The notes beneath the pieces are model-generated. The model did not search any database. It was not told the DNA's origin and saw only the letters and a list, made by a program, of their open reading frames with translations. The translations under genes and the position numbers were made by a program. Shown piece by piece: positions 10,051 to 19,796 of a DNA stretch of 25,516 nucleotides; position 1 is the first letter of the stretch, and each line of letters opens with the position of its first letter. The DNA lies in assembly GCA_032718475.1 (NCBI GenBank), contig JAUCBJ010002404.1:1-25516 (forward strand), written 5' to 3'. Source of the stretch: Nemertoderma westbladi (lineage: Eukaryota; Xenacoelomorpha; Nemertodermatida; Nemertodermatidae).

Positions 10051-10570
10051 ACTGACTACTGCTACTGTACTGTAGGCCTACTACCAAGTTTCCAGCTGCG
10101 AGCTACCAAGCGCATTTCTTTGTCTTAGAGCAGTCTCTAGCAGACCTTGGGGCACATGTGAAGTGTGCCAGACTTTCTACTGTAATACTGTATTTATATT
10201 TTGAGTTTACCCCCATGTGAAGAGTAGCAGCTTTTCTCTAAGAACACAGGTTAGGGTTGAAGCTAATCAAAACAATAAACAATAGTAGTTTTGAAAATTT
10301 ATTAGTTTATTGAAAATTAACAATGATAATTCACCAAAGTGTGTTTTGTGTCAATTATAATATATCCCCCCCCCCCCCTCCCCTCAAAAAATAAATATAT
10401 TAAAGTTCCCTCCATTGCACTGCTACAATTTTATGGTAGCTTTAGCTTGTGGTTTTTGCCAAAATAGACATACTCAAAATAAAAATCGGCATACTGTATG
10501 CCAGTTAATCTCTGTTATAACCTTGTCAATATCATCAGCAAGCGGAAGTTGATTTTCTGAAATAAAAAAA
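10051..10570. other. Non-coding stretch
   Basis: No gene or RNA is supported. A C13 run lies at 10366-10378, followed by AT-rich sequence. Confidence 0.5.
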
Positions 10571-10672
10571 GGGAAAAAATGTGTGAAAATGGACAAAAAA
10601 AAAGGAAAAAAGAAAACGTTCTAAAAAAGGAAAAAAAAGGAAAAAAAAAAGGAAAAAAAAAAGGAAAGAAGG
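10565..10672. repeat. Purine-rich A/G low-complexity tract
   Basis: A polypurine stretch of A-runs separated by GG or GAA, ending in repeated AAAAAAAAGG units. The lysine-rich and phenylalanine-rich open frames across it are artefacts. It lies directly before the retroelement fragment at 10712 and could be an old oligo-A tail, but it has no visible parent element on its left. Confidence 0.8.
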
Positions 10673-10699
10673 AAACTCTGGGAGGTCTGCTATGTACAG

Positions 10700-11005
10700 T
10701 GTACAGATGTATTGCACAAAAGTCTATTCGAGGAGCATCGTCTCGCCTTAACGCGATTCAGAGTTTCGGCTCACCGCTTGCGCGTCGAAACAGGGAGGTG
10801 GAGTAGAATTGATCGGAAACAACGAACCTGTTGTTGTGGTTCAGGCGACGTGCAAGATGAGAAACATGTTTTGTTCCATTGTATATTAACAGAACATCTA
10901 CATATTGACGGCGAACATAGCGATTTGCATGGAATCATGGAACTCGATTCGGATTATCGAACTCTAGCAAAAAGGGTCTACGATACACTAACGGTGTACA
11001 ATTGA
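10700..11005 (+). pseudogene. LINE-type C-terminal zinc-knuckle fragment
   Basis: Reading from the ATG at 10712, a 97-residue frame contains RFRVSAHRLRVETGRW (residues 15-30), a C-x-C pair (40, 42) and EKHVLFHC (50-57). This is the layout of the zinc-ribbon-like tail (TRFR-SAH-L-IE-GR... C-x-C... E-HxLxxC) found after the reverse transcriptase in many animal non-LTR elements. No palm domain or other retroelement sequence precedes it; the upstream DNA is the purine tract. The frame is intact to a TGA at 11003-11005, and AATAAA-like sequence follows near 11066. It is most likely a 5'-truncated insertion. A domesticated small gene is possible, but no promoter or splice site supports that. Confidence 0.6.
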
Positions 11006-11653
11006 TTACTACGTCTTCTATTAATTTTAGTAATACAATTATTCTAACAAATGTTTCTTCATGTAAAATAAAATAAATTTATTTTCTTACTTGTAGTGAA
11101 TTTGAATTTGTAATTATTATTTTGCTTAGTCCGATATTTTCACATTCTTTTAAGGACTTATGATTACGTCGGGAAATTTATTTGTGCTATAATTTTAAGT
11201 CTATAATTATATAATATAATATATGCTATGCTGTATAGTAAGGTCCATCTTCATTTATCATTACAAATAATGAGCAAAGAATTTATTAATAGTTGAATCC
11301 GTAAATGTAAAATTAGTTAAGATTATTACCATATGCATGCATATGCCAGGTATGCGTATCCTTTCACCTTTCATATCTTTAGCACAAAGTCAGCGCTTGC
11401 ACCCGCGCTTGCACCTACGCCTGACCACAAAATGTTCTGCTCCTGATATATCCATGAGATTGTAGATACTTTGAAATCACTGGACAGCTGGACGGTCAGG
11501 GCCCTAAACCGATTAGGTTCTCTGTTCGCAGAACACCGAACACTATTCCGGCCACGGAACTAGTCCAGCAGAATGCCTTTATAGAATCCTGGAATTTGTG
11601 GGACGAGAGGATCTCAGCAACTAAGCGAAAACGAACAATAGGATGTTCCTAGA
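11006..11653. other. Non-coding stretch
   Basis: AT-rich, with no coding frame or RNA gene. ATATGCATGCATAT at 11331-11344 is a perfect short palindrome. A C13 run occupies 11654-11666. Confidence 0.5.
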
Positions 11654-11699
11654 CCCCCCCCCCCCCAAAAAATTTATCCAGAAGACTTTTCGCCATACA

Positions 11700-13440
11700 T
11701 TATGTGTTAAAAAAGTCTACGGTTCTCCGTCTAGGACCAATTTGAGTCAAAAAGTCCGCTTCCCTAGCAACCGCGTTGCTATGCGCATATCTCCAGAACC
11801 GCTAATGCTACGGACTTGGGACCGGCGCCAATCGATAGGCAGCATATGGGTTTACATTCAGGTAACTTTTTTTGGAGCGATTAGATCATGATCTTGACCA
11901 TGATCAGCAAAGATCAGTTTTGATCAGCAATCGGACACTCAAGGCTTGCTCCAATCGCAAAACTTAACATTACAAAAAGAATCAGCGACCACACATTAGT
12001 CATGATTCCCGTTAAAAGATTAAAAAAAAAGTGAATTCTTCCCGGTCAAAACGCAAGATCATGATCGCGCCAAGATCGGACTTCGTAAAATCGTAACTAA
12101 GCATTTTGGATATAAACAATTACTGTAGGAAACGTTCAGAACACCGCCCTGAGTCGATTAAAAAAAAATTGGCTCGATCGGACAAACGGTTCTCGAGATC
12201 TGATACCTGATCATTAAAGATCATATTTTTCGGTTTTTTCCAGTTTTCTCGAAAACTTTGTTTGAGACCCCCGATTTTTTTTTTACGAATCGACTTCTAT
12301 GATGAAGGGGCAACTTTTGAGCATTTCGAAATTTTCAAAAAGCGATTTGATCAGGCCGCGATCAGAAAAGATCGTGTTTTTGGTTTTATTTCGAAGACCA
12401 AGTCCTGGGAGTTCACCGTATGGAAAAACTTAACATCACAAAAAGATTCCTCATCCTCGAATTATGGGGGGTAGCCAAAATTTGGGCATAAAAAAGTTCA
12501 AGTCTAGTGGGTCAAAACTCAAGATCATGATCGCGAAAAGATCAGTATATTTAAAATCGAATCTAAGCATTTTTCTAATAAACATTCATTGTAAGAAATG
12601 TTCAATGGTCTATTCTGAGTTGATTAAAAAAAAATTGGCTCGATCGGACAACCGGTTCTCGAGATCTGATACCTGATCATAAAAGATCGTGTTTTTCGGT
12701 TTTTCCCGATTTTCTCGAAAACTTTGTTTGAGACCCCCGATTTTTTTTTTACTAATCGACTTCTATTAAGAAGGGGCAACTTTTAAGCATTTCGAAATTT
12801 TTAAAAAGCGATTTGATCAGGCCATGATCACGAAAGATCATGTTTTCGGTTTTATTTCGAAGACCAAGTCCTGTGAGTTCACCGTATGAAAAAACTTAAC
12901 ATTACAAAAAGATTCCTCACCCTCGAATTAGGGGGGGTAGCCAAAATTTGACCATAAAAAAGTTCAATTCTAGGGGGTCAAAAGATCATGATCGCGAAAT
13001 GATCATTTTTTTCGAAATTACTTCTGAGCATTTTGGGGCAAAACTTTCAAACTAAAAAACATTCACTGGAGTGTTCTAAGTAGATTAAAAAAATTTCGAC
13101 TCAATAGGCCTACCGGTACCGGAGATATGGTCGTCCAAAGTCTGCTTCCGGTAATTCGAAAATATTTCGAAAAACGCTTGATCGAATTTTTTCCTTGAAA
13201 ATATGTGAATGTACAGTTAGTGGACCCGCATTTAACGATATATCACAATCCATATTTCGGATGACAGGTACCGGTGAAATCAGACTTTACCGAAAAAAAT
13301 TCAAATTTTAGCTACTCATGTCTGACTATCTCGAAAACTATAATAGGTATGGAAATACTTTCACTGCAAGAAATGTTCGCCTATCCAATGCGCTTCTAAC
13401 TCTGTGCTCGGATTTTGCATAGTGTCAAAATCTACAACTT
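11700..13440. repeat. GATC-rich ~466-bp tandem repeat with degenerate flanks
   Basis: Landmarks recur at a fixed spacing: GATCATGATCGCG at 12057, 12523 and 12984, and GGCTCGATCGGACAA at 12171 and 12637. Blocks such as TTTGAGACCCCCGATTTTTT and GAAGACCAAGTCCTG are likewise repeated. This defines a 466-bp unit (461 for the last step) with two good copies, a partial copy to the left (from about 11880) and a decaying third copy to the right (to about 13130). Weaker echoes of the TCTCGAAAACT block continue to about 13340. GATC occurs about 29 times in roughly 1.1 kb by my count, many of them inside TGATCA or GATCATGATC. Frames inside are short and differ between copies, so it is non-coding. Confidence 0.85.
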
Positions 13441-14748
13441 AACCCCCCCAGCGGAGGGAACGGAGTGACCGGAGCGCCAGTACTATCTTTCATTATTATG
13501 AAGTAATAAGGGCGGTGGGTGGGGTAGGTGGTGAACACTATTTATAGGGTGGAGGGAGGGTCTAGTATATTACTTTAGGATATTTGATTTCTTTGCAATA
13601 TAGTTTAGCTGCCTCAGTCTTATTTGTAATATGTTATACATTATACCAAATTATATCAAGTTTTAATATCTACATTGTCTACCTGTAGGAGAAATATACA
13701 ATGTAGGGCTCATAATATATTTATAAATAGATTTAGTATATTTACATTGTATAACAGAGTTAATTGATACTATTACGGTATTATAATAAAGACACCGCTT
13801 TGATATATCTGATCAAATGGCAATTTGTGGTAAATTATTTATTTCACTATCTTGGGTATATCATTCAATTTCTAAAACTATAATAATAATAGTTTAATAG
13901 TTTAATAGTTAAAAGGGTGATACGGAAAGTGTATATACTTTTAGCACCCATAATTCACAAATATATCACAATAATAAAGTACTGTTAAATTAGTTTGAGA
14001 CAATATACCGGTATTTGTTTTACGTAGAGTAAGTAAGAAAAGAGGCAAGTAAAATATATTATACTGGCACATTTAAAGCATGCAATACAGTTAGTTACTA
14101 TGGAAATACGTCTGTCCGGATTGATTATAAATAGGGCAATAGTACACAGTATGCATGACACATGTAAATCGTAGTGTAGTGTAAAACACGGGCTGAATAA
14201 AATCATTTATAAAAAAAAGTTGCATCAACAGCTCAAAATAAAATAAGGTAGAGTGACGCTAGACAGTGTAACGACTAACGAGTAAAAGGAAGCATTAAAA
14301 TAATTAAGATTGGCAAACATATTACAAAAGATATTTATATATATATATACACACTGTTAAATGAGTAAATAAATAAAATAGTCATAATCACTGTATGTAT
14401 GTACATGTACAGTGATTATATTCACCTGCGGTACTGTTTGTATAATAAAATAAATGCATTGACAATAGCATTGTCCAATTTGTAATGACACGTACACTTT
14501 CGATTTTTTAGAATAGCATGAACTTGAACCATGGTAAAAATTAGTTGTGTTTCACAAGTGACAAAATGATAAGTGATATAAAAAGATAGATAGCCTAAAA
14601 GGATTAAGAAACGATAAAAATAATTCTCTCCACTCAAAAATTGCTAATATTCACATAATTACATTTCATACAAATTAAATCTTAAATAAAATAAATGTTG
14701 ATATTTGGATGGCGATGGTTAATTAAATTAATTAATTATTATACGGTA
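13441..14748. other. Non-coding AT-rich stretch with a small hairpin
   Basis: No gene is supported. A short (TA)n run lies at about 14336-14349. ATAATCACTGTA (14384-14395) and TACAGTGATTAT (14408-14419) form a perfect 12-bp stem with a 12-base loop. The last 100-250 bp are probably the 3'-UTR side of the LINE that ends at 14749 on the minus strand. Confidence 0.5.
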
Positions 14749-15621
14749 CTACCACCAGGATGGGGAAAATTTCAATGGCAAATTCTTATAGTGTTCGTTT
14801 AGCCTTGACTTGAATGTGTTTAGAGTCGGCGATGAAACAACAGATTCGGTAAGACTGTTCCAATCGTCGATTACTCGATAGCTAAAGGTGTCATTACATA
14901 ATACCAAACGCGCCCGAGGTTTGAATAACTTCAGAGAGTGTCCGCGACGACTGGAAGGATCCAATGTGAAGTAAGTGCGGTAGTCTGCGTTATCGAGACC
15001 GGTCAGCAGTTTATAGACTTGGATCATATCGGCGCGGTGGCGCCGGTATTCCAACGTTGGCAGACCCAACTTACGAAGGCGTGAAGGATAATCGAGATCA
15101 CGGAGACCTGAGACAAGCCGCGTCGCGCGGCGTTGTACTCCTTCGATTAGTTTCGATTCGCCAATTTTTTTTGGAGACCAAACCACAGATGAATATTCAA
15201 GAATGGGACGAACCATACTCTTATATAACCCAAGAAATATATCGCCATCTATATGATTAAAGCTGCGGTATATAAGACCAAGATGGCTGTTTGCTTTCTT
15301 AACAATGTTGGCGATGTGGATGCTGAAATGTAGATTATTCTGGAAGTAAACACCAAGATCTTTTTCTGTTGTAGTTTCCGCAAGGTGATGCTGGTTGGTA
15401 ATATCTCCCAGGGTGTAAGCAAACTTTGGGTTTGTCCTTCCTATGTGCATAATTTTGCATTTGTCATTATTAAATAGCTGCTGCCACACGACACTCCATC
15501 TGTAAAGGTTGTCAAGATCGTTTTGGAGGGGCCCGCATGTTAGATATGGGGATGGGGTAAATATGGCACTGTCCTTAGTGTCGTCTGCGAAGAGGTGTAT
15601 TATCCATGTCACAGCATTCAC
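14749..15621 (-). CDS. 5'-truncated LINE reverse transcriptase (CR1/jockey-like), C-terminal half
   Basis: A 290-codon open frame covers the reverse transcriptase of a non-LTR retrotransposon from the catalytic box onwards. The box FADDT, whose two aspartates bind metal, is at residues 11-15 (about 15591-15577). KDLGV follows at 87-91, KKANSHLGLI at about 108-117, RPILEYSSVVWSP at 138-150, VQRRATRLV at 162-170 and LGLPTLEYRR at 185-194, then the usual thumb and connection region to the end. The endonuclease and the N-terminal half of the reverse transcriptase are missing, because homology stops near 15615. That is the normal outcome of incomplete reverse transcription. The retained part has no stop or frameshift, so the insertion is fairly young. 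The chosen ATG is only the first in frame and is not a real start. It cannot be active alone. Confidence 0.85.
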   Translation of the reverse strand: MNAVTWIIHLFADDTKDSAIFTPSPYLTCGPLQNDLDNLYRWSVVWQQLFNNDKCKIMHIGRTNPKFAYTLGDITNQHHLAETTTEKDLGVYFQNNLHFSIHIANIVKKANSHLGLIYRSFNHIDGDIFLGLYKSMVRPILEYSSVVWSPKKIGESKLIEGVQRRATRLVSGLRDLDYPSRLRKLGLPTLEYRRHRADMIQVYKLLTGLDNADYRTYFTLDPSSRRGHSLKLFKPRARLVLCNDTFSYRVIDDWNSLTESVVSSPTLNTFKSRLNEHYKNLPLKFSPSWW

Positions 15622-16420
15622 ATTTACTTCACATAAACATTTACTTCACTTCTTGTTTACTCGCATGGATATATTGATATAAAACACTTCAGCATAATAT
15701 CTTATAGGGCCAAACGCAGATTAATAGGAATAATATGTTTAATTATTATTACAATTGGCACATTGAAGTAAGTAGTACATGAGTTTGATAAAATAATTAT
15801 GAATCTGTATCTCATTCTACTTTGTCTATATGATTATGTTATATAATAATGTTACTTTATCACTTTGGTTTAAACCGATCTCCTTTACTATTACTTACTA
15901 CTTATACTACTACTACTACTACTATTACTACTACTACTACTCACTACTACAGAGTTATATATTATAAGAGGAGGGGGTTCGTGATTATTAGTTATTATAC
16001 AAGTGCCCCTCGGCTATAGAGAGTCCACCCTCGGTTGCTTACTGGATGCACTCCCTGACGCCTGCACCATGCACACCTAGCAGGAGCAGGCCTAGTTTTA
16101 TTTGGATCAGGTCTCAGGCTGTCAGGAATAATATACGGTACTGTGTACTGCTGTCTGTACTGTATTGCAGTATTCCATATTCTGGTATTGTACTGTTGTA
16201 CAGTTGTAGGCCTATAAACATAGCACGTCACGTAGCAGTTCAGCAGTTATAGATAGCACATACCCGCATACCATAGTACCGTTCCGTAATACCGAGTACC
16301 GTTAGCGATAGCACCTATTTCAGTATTTAAAAGTTTGCATGTGCGCCGAAGGCCGAACTGCCGAATACATATGGCGCAGAAGAAATCGGCACAGCCCACA
16401 GCTCATCAGCTCATTCAACA
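15622..16420. other. Non-coding stretch with a (TAC)n microsatellite
   Basis: An imperfect TAC trinucleotide array lies at about 15896-15951. The remainder is AT-rich with repeated TACTGTA strings and no supported gene. Confidence 0.6.
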
Positions 16421-17697
16421 CACAAGTCCCTAAAACAGTAAAAGGTGCCACCCTGCTCCATAGCGCGGGAAATTCAAATGATTGAAAGACATGTAATTTG
16501 TACTGGAAAGGGTGGCAGATCAGATCTGCCACCTATATTTTGGCGGTAAATTCAAATCTGTTTTAACATTGAATACATGAATAGAGTAGAGTAAGACTAA
16601 TGTAATTCTTTGAATCAGAATAAATTATTTCTTATCGGTCTGTCGGTTTAACTCACTCCTCCGTCCGTTATTGTTGTTGTTTTATCTATTCTGGGGCTTC
16701 GAGCAGCACGTGAACAACTATAAGCTGACTGGTTAACTAGTCTGGGACTTCGAGGAGCACGTGAACAATGCCCTTTAATACTTTATTAGAAGATTATCTT
16801 TATCTGTTTATTAGTACATTATTACTTTTTAGACTTTACTAGAACTTTATTACCCTTACTTCCAGTTCCAGAGCGATGACATGAAAACTTTTCTACCTTG
16901 TAATTGGTAGGCCTATATTTTCTAGTTCCTCTAGATTTAATACATTTTGATGTACTTCCTTCCACACCCAACTTCCACTCATGGCTGCATGGAACTCATT
17001 GTAAGTATCGAAGTTTACCGTTTGTACTGAACATGCAATACAGCAATAGGTACCGTGATTGGCATGTACATTGTACATGATAAATTATATCGCACTGACT
17101 GCCAAATGTGTCACTACAAAGTCAACATTGTACTATTCCCTGTTTCGGTTTAAGTTGCTCATTTAGGATTACAGTTTCTGAGGTAGTGGTAGCGGGTTGT
17201 ATTTTGTCACAAGTTACTAGGCCTAAAGAATAAGAATGTTCATTCATAATAATATTTTATCATATTATACTGTATGTCATAGACAAATAGCAGTATAGGC
17301 AGAGGCATTATCCATTATGCACCTATTGTTATTACAGTAGGCCTACTGCACATGCAGTAGCATTAGCAGTAGCTACTACATTAAGGAGTTTACAGTATGA
17401 AGTCTACTGCTCTAGATCCTTGACCTTTTAGTACGTACCCACGTACATTATGCAGCACACACGGTATACAGTTTGTGATGGAAATATGATAATTCTGTAA
17501 TTTGAATCAACCACCAAAAATATATAAATTCACTGCGCCTTTCTCAGTTTCTATCATCTATCTACTTGAAATCTACTATTAATATACTAGGTAGGCCTAT
17601 AAGTGTATAATTGTTATAATTATAATGTTCTGATGTCAAGCAAATAATAAATGTTCTTTACATTTTACTGGGATAGAAGTTAAGCTAAATCCCCCGA

Positions 17698-17722
17698 CCC
17701 CCCCCCCCCCCCCCCCCCCCCC
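17698..17722. repeat. Poly-C homopolymer (25 C)
   Basis: Twenty-five C in a row, about 20 bp before the first 49-bp unit, inside the 3.1-kb element. Confidence 0.95.
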
Positions 17723-17740
17723 TCCTCTATTTTCAATTTT

Positions 17741-18459
17741 GCTCGAAGTCCCAGACTAGTTAACCAGTCAGTTTAGTTTTTCACGTGCTGCTCGAAGTCC
17801 CACACTAGTTAACCAGCCAGCTTAGTTGTTCACGTGCTGCTCGAAGTCCCACACTAGTTAACCAGCCAGCTTAGTTGTTCACGTGCTGCTCGAAGTCCCA
17901 GACTCGTTAACCAGTCAGCTTAGTTGTACACGCGCTGCTCGAAGTCCCAGACTAGTTAACCAGTCAGCTTAGTTGTACACGTGCTGCTCGAAGTCCCAGA
18001 CTAGTTAACCAGTCAGCTTAGTTGTACACGTGCTGCTCGAAGTTCCAGACTAGTTAACCAGTCAGCTTAGTTGTTCATGTGCTGCTCGAAGTCCCAGACT
18101 AGTTAACCAGCCAGCTTAGTTGTTCACGTGCTGCTCGAAGTCCCAGACTAGTTAACCAGTCAGCTTAGTTGTTCACGTGCTGCTCGAAGTCCCAGACTCG
18201 TTAACCAGTCAGCTTAGTTGTACACGCGCTGCTCGAAGTTCCAGACTAGTTAACCAGTCAGCTTAGTTGTTCACGTGCTGCTCGAAGTCCCAGACTAGTT
18301 AACCAGCCAGCTTAGTTGTTCACGTGCTGCTCGAAGTCCCAGTCCCAGACTAGTTAACCAGTCAGCTTAGTTGTTCTCGTGCTGCTCGAAGCTCCAGTCT
18401 AGTTAACCAGTCAGCTTAGTTGTTCACGTGCTGCTCCAAGTCCCAGAATAGATAAAACA
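17741..18459. repeat. 49-bp satellite, 15 units, with a CACGTG core
   Basis: Units begin GCTCGAAGTCCCAGACTAG and end near TTGTTCACGTGCT. Unit starts fall at 17741, 17790, 17839, 17888 and so on every 49 bp to 18433; one unit (from 18329) has a 6-bp internal duplication, CAGTCC. Most units hold the palindrome CACGTG. Variants are CACGCG (two units, each also marked by ACTCGTTAACC, 294 bp or six units apart), CATGTG and CTCGTG. Linked variants recurring at a distance point to unequal exchange of multi-unit blocks. The left arm of the host element carries the same unit inverted at about 16692-16769. Confidence 0.95.
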
Positions 18460-18480
18460 ACAACAATAACGGATGAGTGA

Positions 18481-19285
18481 CTCCCAGACTGGAATCTCTC
18501 GGCTTTTTCGGGGAGATCTCCGGCGCACACAAGCAAGCACCGGTCCACGCCGGCGTAGAAACTAATGCCTCGGCGTCGGCGCAGCCAAGGAATTAGAAAA
18601 CTAAACTGCGAAACACAAACCAGTGCTGTACGGTACGTAGTCGGTAGACCTAGTTTTAAACCATTTTCGTCGCATAAAAGGAACAAAACTTGGTTGAAAA
18701 CTAACCCACCAACAACATTATAGCACTGCGCCAATGCCCTGGCTACATGATATAATACAGAGCACACAGAGGCAATACAGCACTTTAACTGTCTAACAAT
18801 ACTATCCGTGTATCTTGCTGTCTTATCTAATGTAATTTTTCATTCTGTTATTTACAAGATGTCAAGTGTGTATGTGTATATCTACTGTAATTTCTTTGGT
18901 TGGCGTAAAGTCTGTGTCGGTTGGCGCAAATTATTCTACGCACGGCGCACCTCCGGCGTGCAATACATAGAGATTCCAGTCCAGTCTTTGCCAGGCTTTG
19001 TCAGCCCAGTGGTTGCATTGAATTCACATCTCCTGTAGGTCGTGGGTTCGATCCTCACATGGGCCAGGGCAGTTTTCGTTTCGGCACGAATGCTTTAAAA
19101 GGACCAGCCAGGGCGCATCGCTACCTTGCATCCCTAAGTGGTAGCTTAATGAGTACTGGATTTTCCTCTGGGGAGTAAAATTCTGGGGGGACCGCACTGG
19201 AAATAAATCGTCAGACTTTGTGCGTAATCCCCGGCCTAGCGGCCGAAGAAAATTTACTTTACTTTTACTTTTTACAGTCTGGGAG
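18481..19285. mobile_element. 805-bp insertion with CTCCCAGACTG ends inside the right arm
   Basis: The segment begins CTCCCAGACTG and ends CAGTCTGGGAG, a perfect 11-bp terminal inverted repeat. TGA flanks it on both sides (18478-18480 and 19286-19288). Excising it with one TGA gives GAGTGAGTTAAACC, which is what the uninterrupted left arm of the host element shows as its complement (GGTTTAACTCACTC). The empty site is therefore visible in the same window. A 6-bp duplication GAGTGA with slightly shorter ends fits equally well. A SINE occupies its right third. No coding frame is supported in the rest. Confidence 0.7.
18984..19274 (+). mobile_element. tRNA-derived SINE
   Basis: An A-box-like TCAGCCCAGTGG (19001-19012) and a B box GGTTCGATCC (19045-19054) sit about 33 bp apart, as in tRNA genes and tRNA-derived SINEs. 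A tRNA-unrelated body follows and ends in a repetitive TTTACTTTACTTTTACTTTT tail. CAGTCT flanks it on both sides (about 18981-18986 and 19275-19280), a possible short target duplication. The tRNA-like head does not fold into a clean cloverleaf with a terminator, so it is not called a tRNA gene. It would be transcribed by RNA polymerase III and moved by a partner LINE. Confidence 0.7.
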
Positions 19286-19626
19286 TGAGTTAAACCGATA
19301 AGAAATAATTTATTCTGATTCAGTCTTACTCTATCTGTCTATTGATGTATTCAATGTTAAAACAGATTTGAATTTCCCGCCAAAATATAGGTGGTAGATC
19401 TGATCTGCCACTCTTTCCAGTACAAATTACAATATATCTTTCATTCATTTGAATTTCCCGCGCTATGGAGCAGGGTGGCACCTTTTAGGGACTTGTGCTC
19501 ATGCAGCTGCACAGGAGAGAAAGGTTTTAGCAAGTAGCCTACTGATCTCAGGATCTGAAGCACTCCGGAAGTAATGACCTAACCTGTCAGGGTTAGCCTG
19601 TGCCGGTACTCTATGCAGCTACAGAG

Positions 19627-19634
19627 CTATGCTT
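19627..19634. repeat. Left 8-bp target-site duplication (CTATGCTT)
   Basis: CTATGCTT lies immediately before the left end GGGTAAATC and is repeated exactly after the right end (24795-24802). Confidence 0.9.
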
Positions 19635-19796
19635 GGGTAAATCTTTTCGACCTACGCGTAGCTACGCGTAGTTCGCAACATTGGGTCATATATCACCAGT
19701 TTCAGAGTTTTTACAATAACTACGCGTAGGTGCTACGCGTAGCTACGCGTAGGTGCTACGCGTAGCTACGCGTAGGTCCTACGCGACCTACGCATA

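Larger units (their letters stand above)
16421..19497. mobile_element. 3.1-kb inverted-repeat element with satellite-bearing arms
   Basis: The left arm (16421 to about 16769) and right arm (about 17741-19497) are inverted copies. Shared blocks run from the outside in: CACAAGTCCCTAAAA, GGTGCCACCCTGCTCCATAG, TCAGATCTGCCACC, ACAGATTTGAATTT, AGAATAAATTATTTCTTATC, TAACTCACTC, TTATTGTTGTTGTTTTATC, then units of the 49-bp satellite. The left arm has about 1.6 satellite units and the right arm 15. The right arm is further split by an 805-bp insertion (18481-19285). The ~970 bp between the arms (16770-17740) is AT-rich, ends in a C25 run (17698-17722) and has no coding frame. No confident target duplication was found. 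The architecture resembles Foldback/Galileo-type DNA elements with expandable arms, but without a transposase the superfamily cannot be named. Confidence 0.85.

Noticed and set aside
10579-10806. Lysine-rich small protein
   Set aside because: It translates a low-complexity purine tract and then runs into the retroelement tail in the wrong frame.
12262-12676. Small open frames of about 70 codons inside the GATC-rich repeat
   Set aside because: The equivalent positions in the neighbouring repeat units are not open in the same frame, so coding is not conserved between copies.
17741-18459. CRISPR-like regular repeats
   Set aside because: The 49-bp units abut directly with no spacers, and the context is an animal transposable element.
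18411-18767. Minus-strand frame of 118 codons at the satellite/insert junction
   Set aside because: It spans the boundary between the host element arm and the inserted segment and shows no recognisable domain, so it is a chance fusion frame.
19001-19060. Functional tRNA gene
   Set aside because: A and B boxes are present, but there is no clean cloverleaf. The sequence continues into a SINE body with a repetitive tail and a possible short target duplication.
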